Assembly: GCA_039654915.1 (NCBI GenBank)
Contig: CM077593.1
Span: forward strand, 118,041,413 to 118,105,412
Source: Aquilaria yunnanensis
Lineage: Eukaryota; Streptophyta; Magnoliopsida; Malvales; Thymelaeaceae
Reading direction: 5' to 3'
DNA length: 64,000 nucleotides
In this document: positions 48,174-60,270 of the stretch, in pieces
Position numbering within the stretch: position 1 is the stretch's first letter
Layout of the letters: the number at the start of each line of letters is the position of its first letter
Translations under genes and position numbers: made by a program
The notes under the pieces: model-generated
Database searches by the model: none
Seen by the model: only the letters and a program-made list of their open reading frames with translations
What the model was told of the DNA's origin: nothing

Positions 48174-48501
48174 TGAGGTGTGCACAGCAAATGTGAATTT
48201 CTAGTTGGACGTAGTGGAAGAGAACAAGTGTAAGAATGAAGTAGACACAAAAAATTTAACATAGTTCACCATTATCTATGTCCATGGGATCAACTATGAG
48301 ATTTTCTCTATTAAATGAATAGTACGCTTACAAAGAGAGAGATTTCTCTAGACAAAAAAAAAAAAAAAAACAAAAAAAATTCAGGGATAAAATATTAATT
48401 GGGATAAATCCAAATAATAGCATTCAAGTGTTTCCCAAATACCTTAAATAAATATCTCACTATTTTTATTACTTTCCAAAATAAATCTCCCTTTCACAGC
48501 A
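48174..48501 (-). repeat. copia 5' LTR remnant
   Basis: On the minus strand it ends ...GCACACCTCA next to the primer site. A plausible start is TGCTGTGAAAGG at 48501. A poly-A/poly-C-like tract (aaaaaaaaaaaaacaaaaaa at ~48353) interrupts it. The outer boundary is approximate because there is no second LTR. Confidence 0.5.
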
Positions 48502-49107
48502 TTAATATCCTATTGTCTGGCTCTCCCCGGTCACTCTGAACTGGAGAACTATCCCTATTTACAGGGAACTACTTTACCAATCACAATGTGAATTTCGCCA
48601 CCGCCCAATTCATCTGTCACTCGCGTATGCACTGGTCCAAAATTGCTACTAGCAAATTTTGATAGAGAATTGCAAACACTATTAATTTCAATTGGTGTGG
48701 GCCCCCATAATATTTGTTTCTTACATACATGTGGGGGAATCCAGTAACAATCACCATTTCATTAATTTTAGATATTTTTTTACGCATGTGCAAGTATAAC
48801 ACAAATCACTCGCTAACGCATATATAGTAACATTAGTGTACGGATTGAAGATGCTGCTGTCTGCTGTAGTGATGGTGCGTGTTGGAGACGGAATCGGAGA
48901 AAAACCAGAAACGAAACGTTGCTTTCTTCGCTGAATAATTAATCCTCACAAGCAACCCATGCCATTTATTGTATAATTATAATATTTGCAATTGCTTGGT
49001 CAACTTCTTCGATTCCTCTTATATATATATATATATATATATATGCCTCCCTCCCCCTCTCTCACCCATTCCACCCAGTAATCAATCTAGCTAATTACCA
49101 CGCAAGA
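48502..49107 (+). promoter_or_regulatory. 5' flank of laccase B with microsatellite TATA region
   Basis: No other gene was seen. A (TA)n tract at 49020-49044 is the only TATA-like sequence within 100 bp of the start codon and is followed by a CT-rich stretch (cctccctccccctctctcacc), a common plant core-promoter arrangement. The transcription start is probably within 49065-49090. Confidence 0.5.
49020..49044. repeat. (TA)n microsatellite overlapping the laccase B TATA region
   Basis: About twelve TA units, 64 bp before the start codon. Confidence 0.9.
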
Positions 49108-49506
49108 ATGAAGATCTTTAGCCTCCAACTGATCCTTTGCTCATTTTTCCTTTTCAGTATTTACACTTCCCAAGCTTTGCCCACACAATATAAGTTTGTG
49201 GTACGTATCATATAATATACTTATCAAAGTCGAGTTGAGTAATTGCCTCTAGCTAACCTACTTGACATGTTAGCTAATTCTTAATTTGTCACTGCAGGTG
49301 GAGGAAGTTTCCTACACAAGATTGTGCAGCACAAAGAAAATTTTGACTGTTAATGGCAAATTCCCAGGACCAACATTATATGCCTACAAAGGACAAACAC
49401 TTACTGTCGATGTTATCAACAACAGCACCAGCAACATCACCATTCATTGGTATATATATAGTGGTTTCGGTTTTGGAGAATTAATAACGATATATGTATG
49501 AAGATG

Positions 49507-49549
<43 letters not shown>

Positions 49550-52500
49550 TTATTTAAATAAATATGATTTATATTTCAGGCATGGGGTGGCGATGCCAAG
49601 AACTCCATGGTACGATGGTTCTGAATATATCACACAGTGTTCAATCCAACCTGGAAAAACATTCAAACAAAAAGTCATATTATCTGATGAGGAAGGCACA
49701 TTGTGGTGGCATGCTCATAACCAGTTTGCAAGAGCAACTGTTCATGGCCCTATAATTGTCTACCCTAAACCCAGGAAAACCTACCCTTTTCCAAACCCTT
49801 TTGCAGAAGTTCCCATTATATTAGGTACCTACATATTACTAATTAATTAATCAACTTACTTTCTTTTAATGAACTCATACGCTAGCTAGCCTGTAGTATA
49901 TAGAAACATTAATTTCACTGATTAATTACATTAAATAAGTTTTAACCCCAAAACATGATAAATTTTGCAGGAGAGTGGTGGAAAGGAGACATACAAGAGT
50001 TGTATAATACATTTATTTCGACGGGAGGAGATCCAGACATCTCTGATGCTCTCACTATTAATGGCCAACCTGGTGATCTCTATAATTGTTCCAAAGCAGG
50101 TCAATGTTCATTTCTTATATATAATTAATATTTCCTAATTAATTAAGAATTTTAAATAATAAGTAACTCTCTGATTTAGCCCGTTAATCTTCATTTTTAT
50201 ATATATATATATAGTTGATGCTAATATTTCAACAAAACTATTTATTTACTACCACACAACCAAATCATTACCCTTGACTTTTGTTATAGGCATTAAAAAT
50301 AAGAAAATTTCCCAGCTCCGACCAGTTGGGGGAAACACCTATATATAATTTGTATGTGGAATAATTTGAACCCCTAATTATATGATAAATTAAATAATTT
50401 TTAATTTTTAACTAAATCTATTTATTTATTTATTTCCTACTAACAATATGACTACTGATTGCCACATATGCAATAGAAGGAGTTTCCTATTACTCACGTT
50501 TAAGGGAAAATATGCCCTTAGAAGGAATAATAATGTCATATTTATGGATAATTTTACAAATAATTAAAACATTCATGTGGCTAGCTTATTAATGACCTAG
50601 TGCATTTACGTAGGCCATATATTTTTTTTTTAACAACGAGAGAAAATTTATTAGGCTTGAAGAATGAAAACGATGTACATGAAGATCCTGCTAGCCATTG
50701 GATACATAAACAAACTAGTCCACATACTCCCCCTCCTAAATACACCACCTTCCCAAGATTACCTCACCTTACGCCTCCAAACATACAAAAGTTCAAAACA
50801 TCAATACTAATTTAAAGAAAACCTACACTTGAGGCCTAACTTTTTCACCTATGAAAAGGCCCACTAAAACCATTAATTCTTGATACACCATTCTAATCTT
50901 CTCAATTCATTTCGCAGCTGCCTAGACCTCCTGCCCGTCGATACCAGCCGTGTCTCCGACCATGATCACATTTCTATTGTTGTTACCATTAGATGCCTCC
51001 CCGGCCGCCGTCTCCACCGAACATCTTTGTTAATTCACATTCTCCTTTTCTATGTCCTTCCTCCTCCTCCAGTACCATTGCCAACCTACTCGTCTTGTCG
51101 AACCCTTCGCTGGACAACCTTCTTTCTTCCTCCCCCGACATCAGAACAATACGTCCGGAAAGCTTACCATTCGATTTTGTTGATTCCAGCTTTGCCACCT
51201 CACTGCTCATCAGGTCCGCCTTCCACTGCCATACCCGCCTTTGCAAACCACCAGGATGCATCTCCAATAGAAGGTAATGAGATAAACTATGGTAGCCAAC
51301 CTTCTCCACTGTAAGGCCATTCTCTGATTGTCCCTCCGTCGAATGCCCTTTCACTGCTGCCTTTAACACCACTGCCATATTCTTGTCTTCCATTTTTGCA
51401 CCATGAGCTTGAGCTGCTAATCCAGATGTATTGTGCACAGAGATAGAAATCTCGAGTATTTTCCGACAACAAGGGCAAGAGTTCTGAGACAAACTGATTG
51501 ATTTCTTAACCCTATCAGCCTTATTGATTACCAACGTTGTTGTTCCCCATAGTTGCCGAACAAGTTTGCAAAGAGCACTGAAATTCCACCACTCGCCCAC
51601 TTCTCATCCTTCAGGTATGATCATCCTTCTCCGCCTTCCACCTGAACTCACAGTCAACTGCAAACAGCACCCTATAATATTAAAATCCAACAAAAGTTCC
51701 ACAATTCTTCCTTTCAAAATATGACGCCCCTCCATAAAACATCCCCTTTCTTAAACCAAAACTCCATCCAAATCCCTATCCACCAACGAATCTCATCGGC
51801 CTCCAACAACACGGTAGATATGAAACATTTGCCGGATTTAGAAACCCTCAACATATACCCAAATTTCCTATATTACACGATGAGCTTGAACCGTTTCCTG
51901 TCTGTAGGGATAAAGACCATCCTCCTTTCTCAAAATGTCTTAGCCATAAGCAAACAACTTACCTGACCGGGAACTGGCCAGATGCCAAATCTAGCCACCG
52001 GCAGAAGGAAATCAAGGGTCTTAAAAGTTTGAAGTTTGCAATTTAATTCACGCAGAGTCTACTTAGGTCATTTGTACATACAACTCTATACCTGTGGTTA
52101 CATGTTGCAACTAATTTCAACTTATTAAATTTGTTAAAAAATTAGTTCGTACATTTATAGTTATTCTCAAAATAATCAGAATATTAACTTGGTGTCTTTT
52201 TTTGCCTATTCAAATTTACAGGAACGTTTACAATGACAGTTCAATATGGAAAAACATATCTACTCCGACTAATTCATGCCGGGATGTCAGAGCTGAACTT
52301 TTTTGCCATCGCCAACCACAGCTTAACGGTGGTCGGTTCCGACGGAAGCTACGTCAAACCATTTACCAGCGACTACCTTACTATCTCCCCCGGCCAAACC
52401 ATCGATGTCCTATTAAAAGCCAATCAAACCCGCAACCACTATTACATGGCCGCCAAGGTTTACAGCGGTGCTGTAAACAGTATCAATAGTACCACCACCA

Positions 52501-53391
52501 CCGCAATCCTAAAATACATTGGAAATTACGATGCCTCCTCCACCCCGACCTTCCCAACTTTCCCTTACTACCAAAATGTCACAGCGTCGACCAATTTCAC
52601 CTTTAGCTTGCGAAGCTTGGCTGACAAAGACCACCCTGTCGACATCCCGACCAAGATTGACTACCGGTCGATGTATGTGATTTCCATCAACATGCTGCCG
52701 TGCAATTCTTGCAGCTGGCCATTCCGGCTTTCTTCAAGCATAAATAACTTGAGCTTCGTGCTTCCTACAATGGACATATTGCAGGCATATTATAATCAAG
52801 AGAATAAGGTTTTTGGTACGAGATTTCCTGCGTATCCACCCTTGGTTTTCAATTACACATTTAGGGGTCTGCCGACGTACTTGGTGAAACCGAAGCAAGC
52901 GACACAGGTGAAGGTCCTCAAATATAATTCAACTGTAGAAATTGTCTTTCAAGGGACCACCTTAATGGGTGGATCTGATCATCCGATGCATCTTCATGGG
53001 TCAAGTTTTTATGTGGTGGGATGGGGGTTAGGGAATTTTAACAACGAAACGGATCCAGCGAGCTATAATCTTGTGGATCCGCCTCTTATGAATACGATAG
53101 CTGTTCCGGTGTATGGATGGACCACCATCAGATTCAGAGCAAACAACCCAGGTAATTAATAAATGTTCACTTGAAAAGAAAAGAAAAGTAGAAAAAAATT
53201 GAAGCAAAATTAAGCACTTGATACCAAAATGATAATACTCAACATTTTCGTCTGAAACAGGGGTATGGTTTATGCACTGCCACTTCGACCGCCACAGCGT
53301 GTGGGGGATGGACATGGTGTTCATCATCAGGAATGGGAATTCAACGGATGCCAAAATCACAGCACCGCCGTCTGACATGCCGTCGTGTTAG
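49108..53391 (+). CDS. LAC: laccase B (secreted multicopper oxidase), 6 exons, 559 aa
   Basis: A second laccase of the same function class as laccase A. Exons: 49108-49200, 49298-49449, 49580-49824, 49971-50099, 52222-53151, 53261-53391; all introns are GT-AG and the CDS totals 1680 nt. Exons 2, 3, 4 and 6 have the same lengths as in laccase A (152, 245, 129, 131 nt) with the same phases. A signal peptide is predicted at 1-23 ([20 protein letters not shown] then SQA). The copper motifs are complete: HWHG (H81, H83), HAH (H126, H128), HPMHLHG (H460, H463, H465) and [12 protein letters not shown] (H522, C523, H524, H528, M533), again with axial Met. Exons 1-4 are AT-rich compared with exon 5. 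Intron 4 is 2.1 kb because of an antisense retroelement fragment (50632-~52065). The stop codon is 8 bp from the antisense LINE relic. The gene looks intact; expression is unknown. Confidence 0.95.
49508..49547. repeat. (TA)n microsatellite in laccase B intron 2
   Basis: About twenty TA units, 58 bp after the exon 2 donor, at the same intron position as the shorter tract in laccase A. Confidence 0.95.
50632..52065 (-). mobile_element. antisense LINE-like insertion in laccase B intron 4
   Basis: A poly-T run at 50632-50641 reads as the poly-A tail of an element on the minus strand. The region to ~52020 is far more GC-rich than the intron around it, with a 203-aa minus-strand frame (51600-50989) rich in Lys/Glu/Gly and, upstream of it, '[18 protein letters not shown]' (~51830-51775). 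This pattern resembles the DUF4283-like ORF1 proteins of plant LINEs and related retrogenes; that is inference. A weak target duplication (taggccat at ~50612 and taggtcat at ~52063) fits these borders. Sense frames (50880-51314) are shadows. Confidence 0.55.
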
Positions 53392-53399
53392 ATGTCAAA

Positions 53400-56300
53400 A
53401 TGAGCAGCTCCACTCCAGCCGTTTGTCTAACTCGTCCTTGACAATACCCCAAAGTTTTTGCAGGAATATAGGTTGAATATCATCAGGACCTAGCATTTTT
53501 GTCCCTTTCATTGAAAAAGGGCCACACGAACTTTCTCCTTAGAAACGTCACTTAAGAGAGCCTTGACTTGGAACCCGTCTAAGACCCAGGTGGTCTGACC
53601 CACTTAAGTTTCCTGGTGAGCCATAATCATCAGAGAACAACTGTACAAGAAAGCTGGAATCATAAACTTTTAGAATAGATTGGTCTATAATAAACACATC
53701 ATCAACCAAAAGAGACACAATCTTATTCCTATTACGCCTCTGAAGAGTAGACACATGGAAAAAGTGAGTGTTGCGATCGCCATTCACCAACCACCACTTA
53801 TGAGATTTTTGAAACCAAAGGAGTTCCTTCTGGGCAAGGTTACGGTTGTACTCCTCCAACAGCTCATGCTTCAAAAGCTGGAAAAAGCGTGATGTAGGAT
53901 AGTTTAAAGACCGCTGGATACCACTCAGGTGAGCTACCAACTTTTTCTTCCTTCAAAATATGTTACCAAACACCTTTTGATTCTATTTACAGACTCTATC
54001 TTTGAAAAGCTTAGTACAGTTAACAATACCATGCGCTTGACACCAAGTCTCCTTGAAGAAGGTTTCAAAGTCCAGGAGAGTGAGCCAAGCAATCTCACAA
54101 TGAAAAGAGCGTCACTCGTGGGGAGGAATCATCGCACAGAAAGAATCCAACATGACTGGGTGATGATTAGAATAAAGTCTTGAGAATGAAGAACTCTTAG
54201 CCTCAAGAAAGTTAATCGGAGCTGTACTATTGCAAAAAAAATATGATCAAGCTTTTCATGACAAGTAATGATGGAGCCCTCATTCTAAATTCAAGTGAAT
54301 GTGCCACCCTAGAGAGGGAGGTCAATCAAGCTGCAAGAGTTCACCCAACCTCACACACGATCAACCTTCCTAAAAGGCAGAGAAGCAGATGTAGAAGAAC
54401 TCCAGTGGTCCTTGATGGATATAAAGTCATTGAAGTCACCAATTAAGAACCACAGAATATTTGTAACATCTGACAAGTAATTGAGGGAGTTCGAAAAATG
54501 CTGCTTAAAAACCATCGTCGGCCGAGCATAAGCAAATGAAATCATGCACTGCTTTTCACTAATTATCATCAAGGAATGAATAACCTGCTCATCAGATGCC
54601 AAAACCTCCAAAGACAAGACAGAGGAATTCTACATGAGACATAATCCACCTGCGAAACCAGTGACTAGAACAATGAACTTGTGATAAAAACCAAAATGAG
54701 ATAACAGACCAGAATGAGTCACCTCATCTGATTTGGTTTCCACCAAGCAAAGAACTTTCGGGTGAAAAAACTCTGACATAGCTCCTTCATGAACGCTCGA
54801 AACAGGAATTGCCAACACGTCAACAGTTCCAAGAGATAATCTGTGTGGGCAAAGACAAGCAGAACTAGGAGTCGAAAAGAGCCACTCCACTCCTAACACC
54901 ATCCACCTTCATATCCTGGTACTCAACCCTGGCCTCTACTTTATTGGCAGGAATGCCTGCTTAGAACTATGCACACCCGTCACTGGTTGCATTGTCCCGA
55001 TAACGGGGTGCAAATGCACAACGACTATTTTCCAAGGTGCAAGGAACAACCACCGAAAAGGCGTCCGAGTAGTTCACCATATGCTGAGCCTGGGGCAAAG
55101 ACAAGCAGGGAGAGCCAACACATTGGTCATCGTCATGGACTTTTATCTGCTTCTATCGACTTTTGGACAGACACCATCCTAGTGAAGTTAGGCGAGTTCA
55201 GGACCATACAGCCCAAGTCCACTTCACCCCTTGATCCCACCACTTTCAAACCCTTATGTTCCCCTAAACCTCTTGTTTTCCCATGGAACACGTTAGGGTC
55301 AAGATTTTCCCTTCCCGCCAATGTAGCGTCAGAGGGCTGCTTCTCACCCGAAAAATTAAAAAAAAAATTCTTGCCCTTCATTATCTGCCAAGACACCAAA
55401 GAGATTAGCATGATTGATCTGTTTCTAATCCGCTCGTGATTGATTCAGTTTCCTTGTCATTTTCTTTCCATTCATCCAAGGACCAAACTGTTGTTCCGAT
55501 GGCAACTAGTTGGCTGGCAACGGGGACAGCACACTGACAGGTAGATTTGCCTCCTTGCCTTGGACCTCCATGTCTGCTACTTCGTGAACCTTGGGGTCCT
55601 GGGCCTAGACATTGTGCACTCCAGCTCCACAATGGCAAGTTGGACGATTCTCTTGGCGATGACCAAACCGGTAACAATTAAAGCATATTACACACATCCC
55701 TTCATACTCAACTAACTGAACGACCCCATCAACCTCAACCTTAGACACCAACAGCTTCATGAGATCCAACTCGGTACAGACTCGGGCAAACTTCCCCTAG
55801 TAGCTTAAAAAGAGACCGCGTCTGCTCTGATAGGCTTGCCTACAGCAATTGCAATCATTGCAAATATTTGTCTTGAAAGTATCTGAGAGGGAGTTCTTGA
55901 AAATGCACCCAAGCAATCATGCAGTCAATCTTGGCCAAAGATGGTAAAAATCCTTATTTTCAATGTCGAACAACCAAATAATGACCCATTACCATCCACG
56001 GCCCCCTGTTAGAACTTTGATGAAATCCTCATGGTCATCAAATTTGAATACATTGTAGCCCAGGCCTAGATCAATTGCCTCAAAGTTCACCTGTAATTGC
56101 CATAGGGTTGTCGCTTTGGCACACAAGACATTGTATCCCATGCTGCACCCCAAGACCTTGACAATTACAGACGACTTCCATTGACTGCTCATGGTTGCGC
56201 GTGTCTTCTTTGGAAACTTCACTATGGGAATAAACCCATGGGTAATCTCCACCCCCATCGACTTCTTCTTCCTGGCTCCCCATATCCGTATCAATGTTCG

Positions 56301-56478
56301 ACTCCCCCGCCGCCGCCCCTCTATAAGATGGGAGTTTCATCTTGTAGGACTCTGATGGCGTTAGGGAATTCGGCATCGAAGGCTCACGGCCGTCATCCTG
56401 AGTGGATTTGATCCTCTTTGTGATTCTCACATGTGGTGTTTCTCCTCCGCCGAGCGGCCGCTGTTCTCCATTATTCAT
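53400..56478 (-). pseudogene. LINE (L1-type) relic: ORF1, endonuclease and start of RT
   Basis: On the minus strand the order is an ORF1 N-terminus starting MNNGEQRP at 56478 (132-aa frame), a CCHC-like zinc knuckle ICFNCYRFGH (~55686-55650, in a shifted frame), the AP endonuclease (VLCLVETK ~54770, then FYHKF..., and WFLIGDFNDF ~54450), and the RT start: ELLWFQKSHKWWLVNGDRNTHFFHVS (in parts, 53828-53751) and 'MLGPDDIQPIFLQKLW' (53495-53450). It ends abruptly at ~53400, so the rest of the RT and the 3' end are lost. Frameshifts and stops are common. LINEs normally lose their 5' end; here the 3' part is missing, so this relic was cut by a later rearrangement or deletion. Confidence 0.85.
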
Positions 56479-56483
56479 TCATG

Positions 56484-57386
56484 GGGTAAAATCCAAATTT
56501 GGTCCCTCAACTATTTGGTTTGTCCTAAAGTGATCCCTTAACTCTAAAAGTGACTATTAGAGTCCCTTAACTCAAGCAACGTATCCAATTTGAGTCCCAT
56601 CCGTTATTTCAGGCACTATTTCTAATGGAAAATGCGTAGGTGGCACTTAATACCCCCTGCTTGGTTCCACAATGCCAGGTGGCATACTCTTTCATGACAA
56701 TAAAAAATAAAACTGGGAGTATAATAAATCTTAGACTAGAATTGACAAAATATATAACTTTAAGAACTTAAAGGGTTAATTAACCCAATCTTCTTTAATC
56801 TTCTCTTCTCAACGAGTGTCGCTGCCACCACTTGCCGCCGCCCCGCCGCTCAAACAACGATCTACAAAATCAAACAAAAAATCAGTTAATTGGACAACAT
56901 ATTTAATAAATCAACTACAAATTCAGAAAATCACAAAATCAACAGAATCGGTTTTCGAAATCAAAGAGTCGGGGTGGCGATGAGGCGAGGAGATGGGGGA
57001 CGCGAGGTGGGTGAGGAGGCAAGATGCGTCAGGCGCAGGCAGCGAGGCACGGAGGTGAGGAGAAGAGAAGATTAAAGAAGATTGGGTTAATTAGCCCTTT
57101 AAGTCCCTAAAGTTATATATTTTGTCAATTCTAGTCTAAGATTTATTATACTCCCAGTTTTATTATTTATTGTCATGAAAGAGTATGCCACGTGGCATTG
57201 TGGGACCAAGCAGGAGGTATTAAGTGCCACCTACGCATTTTCCGTTAGAAATAGTGCCTGAAATAACGGATAGGACTCAAATTGAATGCGTTGCTTGAGT
57301 TAAGGGACTCTAATAGTCACTTTTAGAGTTGAGGGACCACTTTAGGACAAACCAAATAGTTGAGGGACCAAATTTAAATTTTACCC
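56484..57386. mobile_element. Mutator-like foldback element with ~330-bp terminal inverted repeats
   Basis: The left arm (56484-~56813) starts GGGTAAAATCCAAATTTGGT and the right arm (~57055-57386) is its inverted copy, ending ACCAAATTTAAATTTTACCC, with ~95% identity by eye for ~330 bp. The 10-bp sequence ttcattcatg flanks both sides (56474-56483 and 57387-57396), as expected for Mutator-type 9-11 bp target duplication. The ~240-bp core is GC-rich (gccgccgccccgccgctc / gaggcgaggagatggggg) and encodes nothing recognisable. It sits 5 bp upstream of the LINE ORF1 ATG, so it inserted into the LINE copy. Confidence 0.9.
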
Positions 57387-57396
57387 TTCATTCATG

Positions 57397-58258
57397 TATA
57401 TGAATTTATCGTTCTGTAAAAGTACTATTCTTTCACAAGAAATATTACTTTGTAAATAATATTTTTTTATTTAATAATAGATGTTATTACATACATATAA
57501 ATTTGTTGTTTCATGAAATATTACTTTAGAAATAATATTATTATACTCAATAAGAAATATTATTTCATGCATTTATTTCACAAGAATGTTGTTGATATAG
57601 ATTTATTTATTTTTTCTCCTTCAGTTTTATTCTTTATCCTCACTTCCTCAGGTCAATTTTTTTATATAATTGATTCTTTGATGTGTGTTCTAATTACCAA
57701 AATTGACCTACACGAAAAATATTATCAGCCATCAATTGATCATATATATATATATATATACAGTTTGTGGTGATTTGTTTTCGAAGGTCTTCTTTGATTT
57801 TGCTCTTCGATTAAGGATGTGTCTGATATCTCTGTTATTTTCTTGCATTGGTTCATGTTATGTACTAGTCTGGTTAAATAATTGAAATTGTATAAAGGAA
57901 ATTGGTATGAATTATATTCTTTACTCTTCTCCTTTTGAGCTGGCAACCACACCTTCATACATACAAAGTTACAAACACGTACATCTCCCATAGCAAGCAG
58001 TTGGCATGTCCGTCAACATATATAATCTCGCCACCTAAGCCTTTTAAATAATAAAATTAACAAAATAATAAATAAGAAAAACTGCCACATAAATCACATA
58101 TATATAAAAATACACATATTATAATATATCAATAGTTAATAACAATAATAAACTATTGACAGAGAAAAAGAGGACTTCCCTGAACTTATTACAACACATC
58201 AAGAACATCAAACATGTCTTGTACCCAATTTTGCAAAAATAATGTACATTCAACACAC
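57397..58258. other. gene-free AT-rich stretch
   Basis: No gene was seen. It starts with the LINE 5' flank after the foldback element and contains a short (TA)n at ~57741-57761. Reading frames here (57513-57773, 57740-57991) are AT-rich with no motif. Confidence 0.55.
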
Positions 58259-58261
58259 TAA

Positions 58262-58557
58262 GGTGGTGTTTGGATATGAAAACTTTTCTTATTTTTCTTT
58301 TCTAAATTTTCTTTTGTAGAAGTTTGAGTGCATAGCTAGATTTAAGAATGTAGAAAACCTTGTTTTCTAAATTTTGAAAAACTCATGTTATAAAGTAGAA
58401 AACATTGTTTTAGATTTTTTCCATTTTAACACATGAGTTTTTTAAAGTTTAGAAAACAAAATTTTCCACATCCTTGAAACATGCCATACACTCAAACTTT
58501 CATCAAAGAAAATTTGGAAAAGAGAAATGGGAAAATTTTCTACAACTAAACGCCACC
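58262..58557. mobile_element. Tourist-like (PIF/Harbinger) MITE, 296 bp
   Basis: The left end GGTGGTGTTTGGATATGAAA and the reverse complement of the right end GGTGGCGTTTAGTTGTAGAA are long inverted repeats (similarity runs >70 bp, to gtttgagtg on both sides). The trinucleotide TAA flanks both ends (58259-58261 and 58558-58560), matching the TWA target of PIF/Harbinger. It has no ORF. Confidence 0.85.
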
Positions 58558-58560
58558 TAA

Positions 58561-60220
58561 GTTTTCCAAATCTGCATAAAAAACCATCTCACCCATCCCT
58601 GCCAGACCAAACAAGATGAAACATCAACTGACAACAAGCTGAAATAACATAGAAGAAAATATCAAAGAAGGGAAAACCCTAACAGACAAAAGAGAAGAAG
58701 AAATTATGCCTCCTGATGGAACTGGCCATTGGATAAATTGAAGGACATAATCAGCGAAAAAACACTACCTTCGAGCCTAAATCTGACATAGCCAGGTAGG
58801 TAGGTAAACACGTGCCACCCAACCAAGGAACACCAACAAACCACACCTATAAAAAACATAGGACAAGGAGGTCCAAAACCGGAATTAACACACAGGGAAG
58901 ATGAAACATGGCAGCAAGGCGGAAGCCACTTCCGCTTTCATGTATATATACATATATAAGTATATATATGAATGAACGAAAAATCTATTAAAAAAAGTAG
59001 CACTTCCTAGTGTTACCGAGGCCACGGCCTACTGGAAGCAGAGAAGCCATGCGGATCTCTACTGTGTGATTCATTTTTGGCTCAAAACGATTTTTCCACC
59101 CCTGCCCTGTGTTGTTGATTTAGACATTTTATCCCGTAAACCATGACTCAGATCAACTCACTTTTTAAAGCTTTCATAGTTTATTTATTTAAATTTGACA
59201 CTTTGCAGCTTTGACCAGCAAAAATAGTCAGTTAAAAGGCAAAAATGTCATTTGATTATGGGGACTGTGTTAATCTTAGTTATTATACTGAAGAGACCAA
59301 AAAAAAAAAAAAAACGAATTAACATAGTTTGGGGTACAAATTGGATTTAGGCCTTCATTTTCTAAATGTAGTTGTACATTCATAATCCTGGCTGATCTGC
59401 AGTTGACAAACGTGAATTAAAACGGCAGCCTATTAACCTTCAGAAACGTGGCTGCTGCATGCTGTTTTCTACCATATATCTTCTGTAATTCCACGCGTAT
59501 CCCAACCAATGCGGAGGTACTCAAAACATGCACATTGAAGAAAAATACTTCAAGAAAGAGGAAAATGTTTATCCTATTTTAAAATTAGGACATGTCATAT
59601 TCACTGAATTTGAGCTTATCGTATTACTCATACACTCCTACTAAATACCAACAAAGAACTGTTAATGTGAACCAAACATTAGCACTTAATTAGGAGCAAA
59701 ATGTCAAATCTTTAACAAATTCTGATCGAGCCAATTTTTATTGGTTAGAAATTGTCCACTACTTGTAATTAATTAGCCAAAGCTTCCAAATGTCAAACAA
59801 CAAATTAAGCCAGCTCTGATCGGATTGAGATTCTTTTCTGCTAGCTCTTTTTTATCAAGGCATTGCAGTTTAACATAATTTATTGAATCATTTGTGATGC
59901 AGTATAAGCTAAATAATTAAGAGAACTTAAGAATCAAGCTTGTTCATTAAGCTTGATCAATTGGAGCTTTAAAAATTATAGAGACGCATTCGCGTGAAAC
60001 TTCAAATATAAAAATATATATTTCATCATATATATTTCAACTAGCTGCAGCCTGTCGGGAGGTGTAAACTAGAACTTCTTCCTTAATTCCTTTGATGCCA
60101 CATGCTTGATAATTAACCCGAACTGAAAGGTAGAGATTCATCAAGTAAAAGCATAAAAATATATATAGTAATAGGCTCATTGTATCACATGTGCCCAAAA
60201 ACTTAATACACTAAGAACCC
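58561..60220. other. gene-free stretch
   Basis: No supported gene. A possible short MITE lies at ~59115-59355: 'TTTAGACATTTTATCCCGTAAACCATG' is matched inverted by 'CATAGTTTGGGGTACAAATTGGATTTAG'. The rest is AT-rich with no recognised feature. Confidence 0.45.
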
Positions 60221-60253
60221 ATCACCATATATATATATATATAAGTAAACGTA

Positions 60254-60270
60254 CACGTGCGTTGCACGTG
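60254..60270. other. perfect hairpin of two G-box cores
   Basis: CACGTGC GTT GCACGTG is a 7-bp stem with a 3-nt loop, directly after a (TA)n tract (60226-60244). The same style of 'acacgtgcgttgcacgtg' is common near Helitron and related ends in plants, so this may be an element terminus. It is not near a gene. Confidence 0.6.

Noticed and set aside
50880..51314. Plus-strand Pro/Ser-rich 144-aa ORF in laccase B intron 4
   Set aside because: A low-complexity shadow of the antisense retroelement frame; it lies wholly within the intron.
54969..55439. Plus-strand 156-aa ORF
   Set aside because: Antisense to the LINE relic ORF1 region; no motif of its own.
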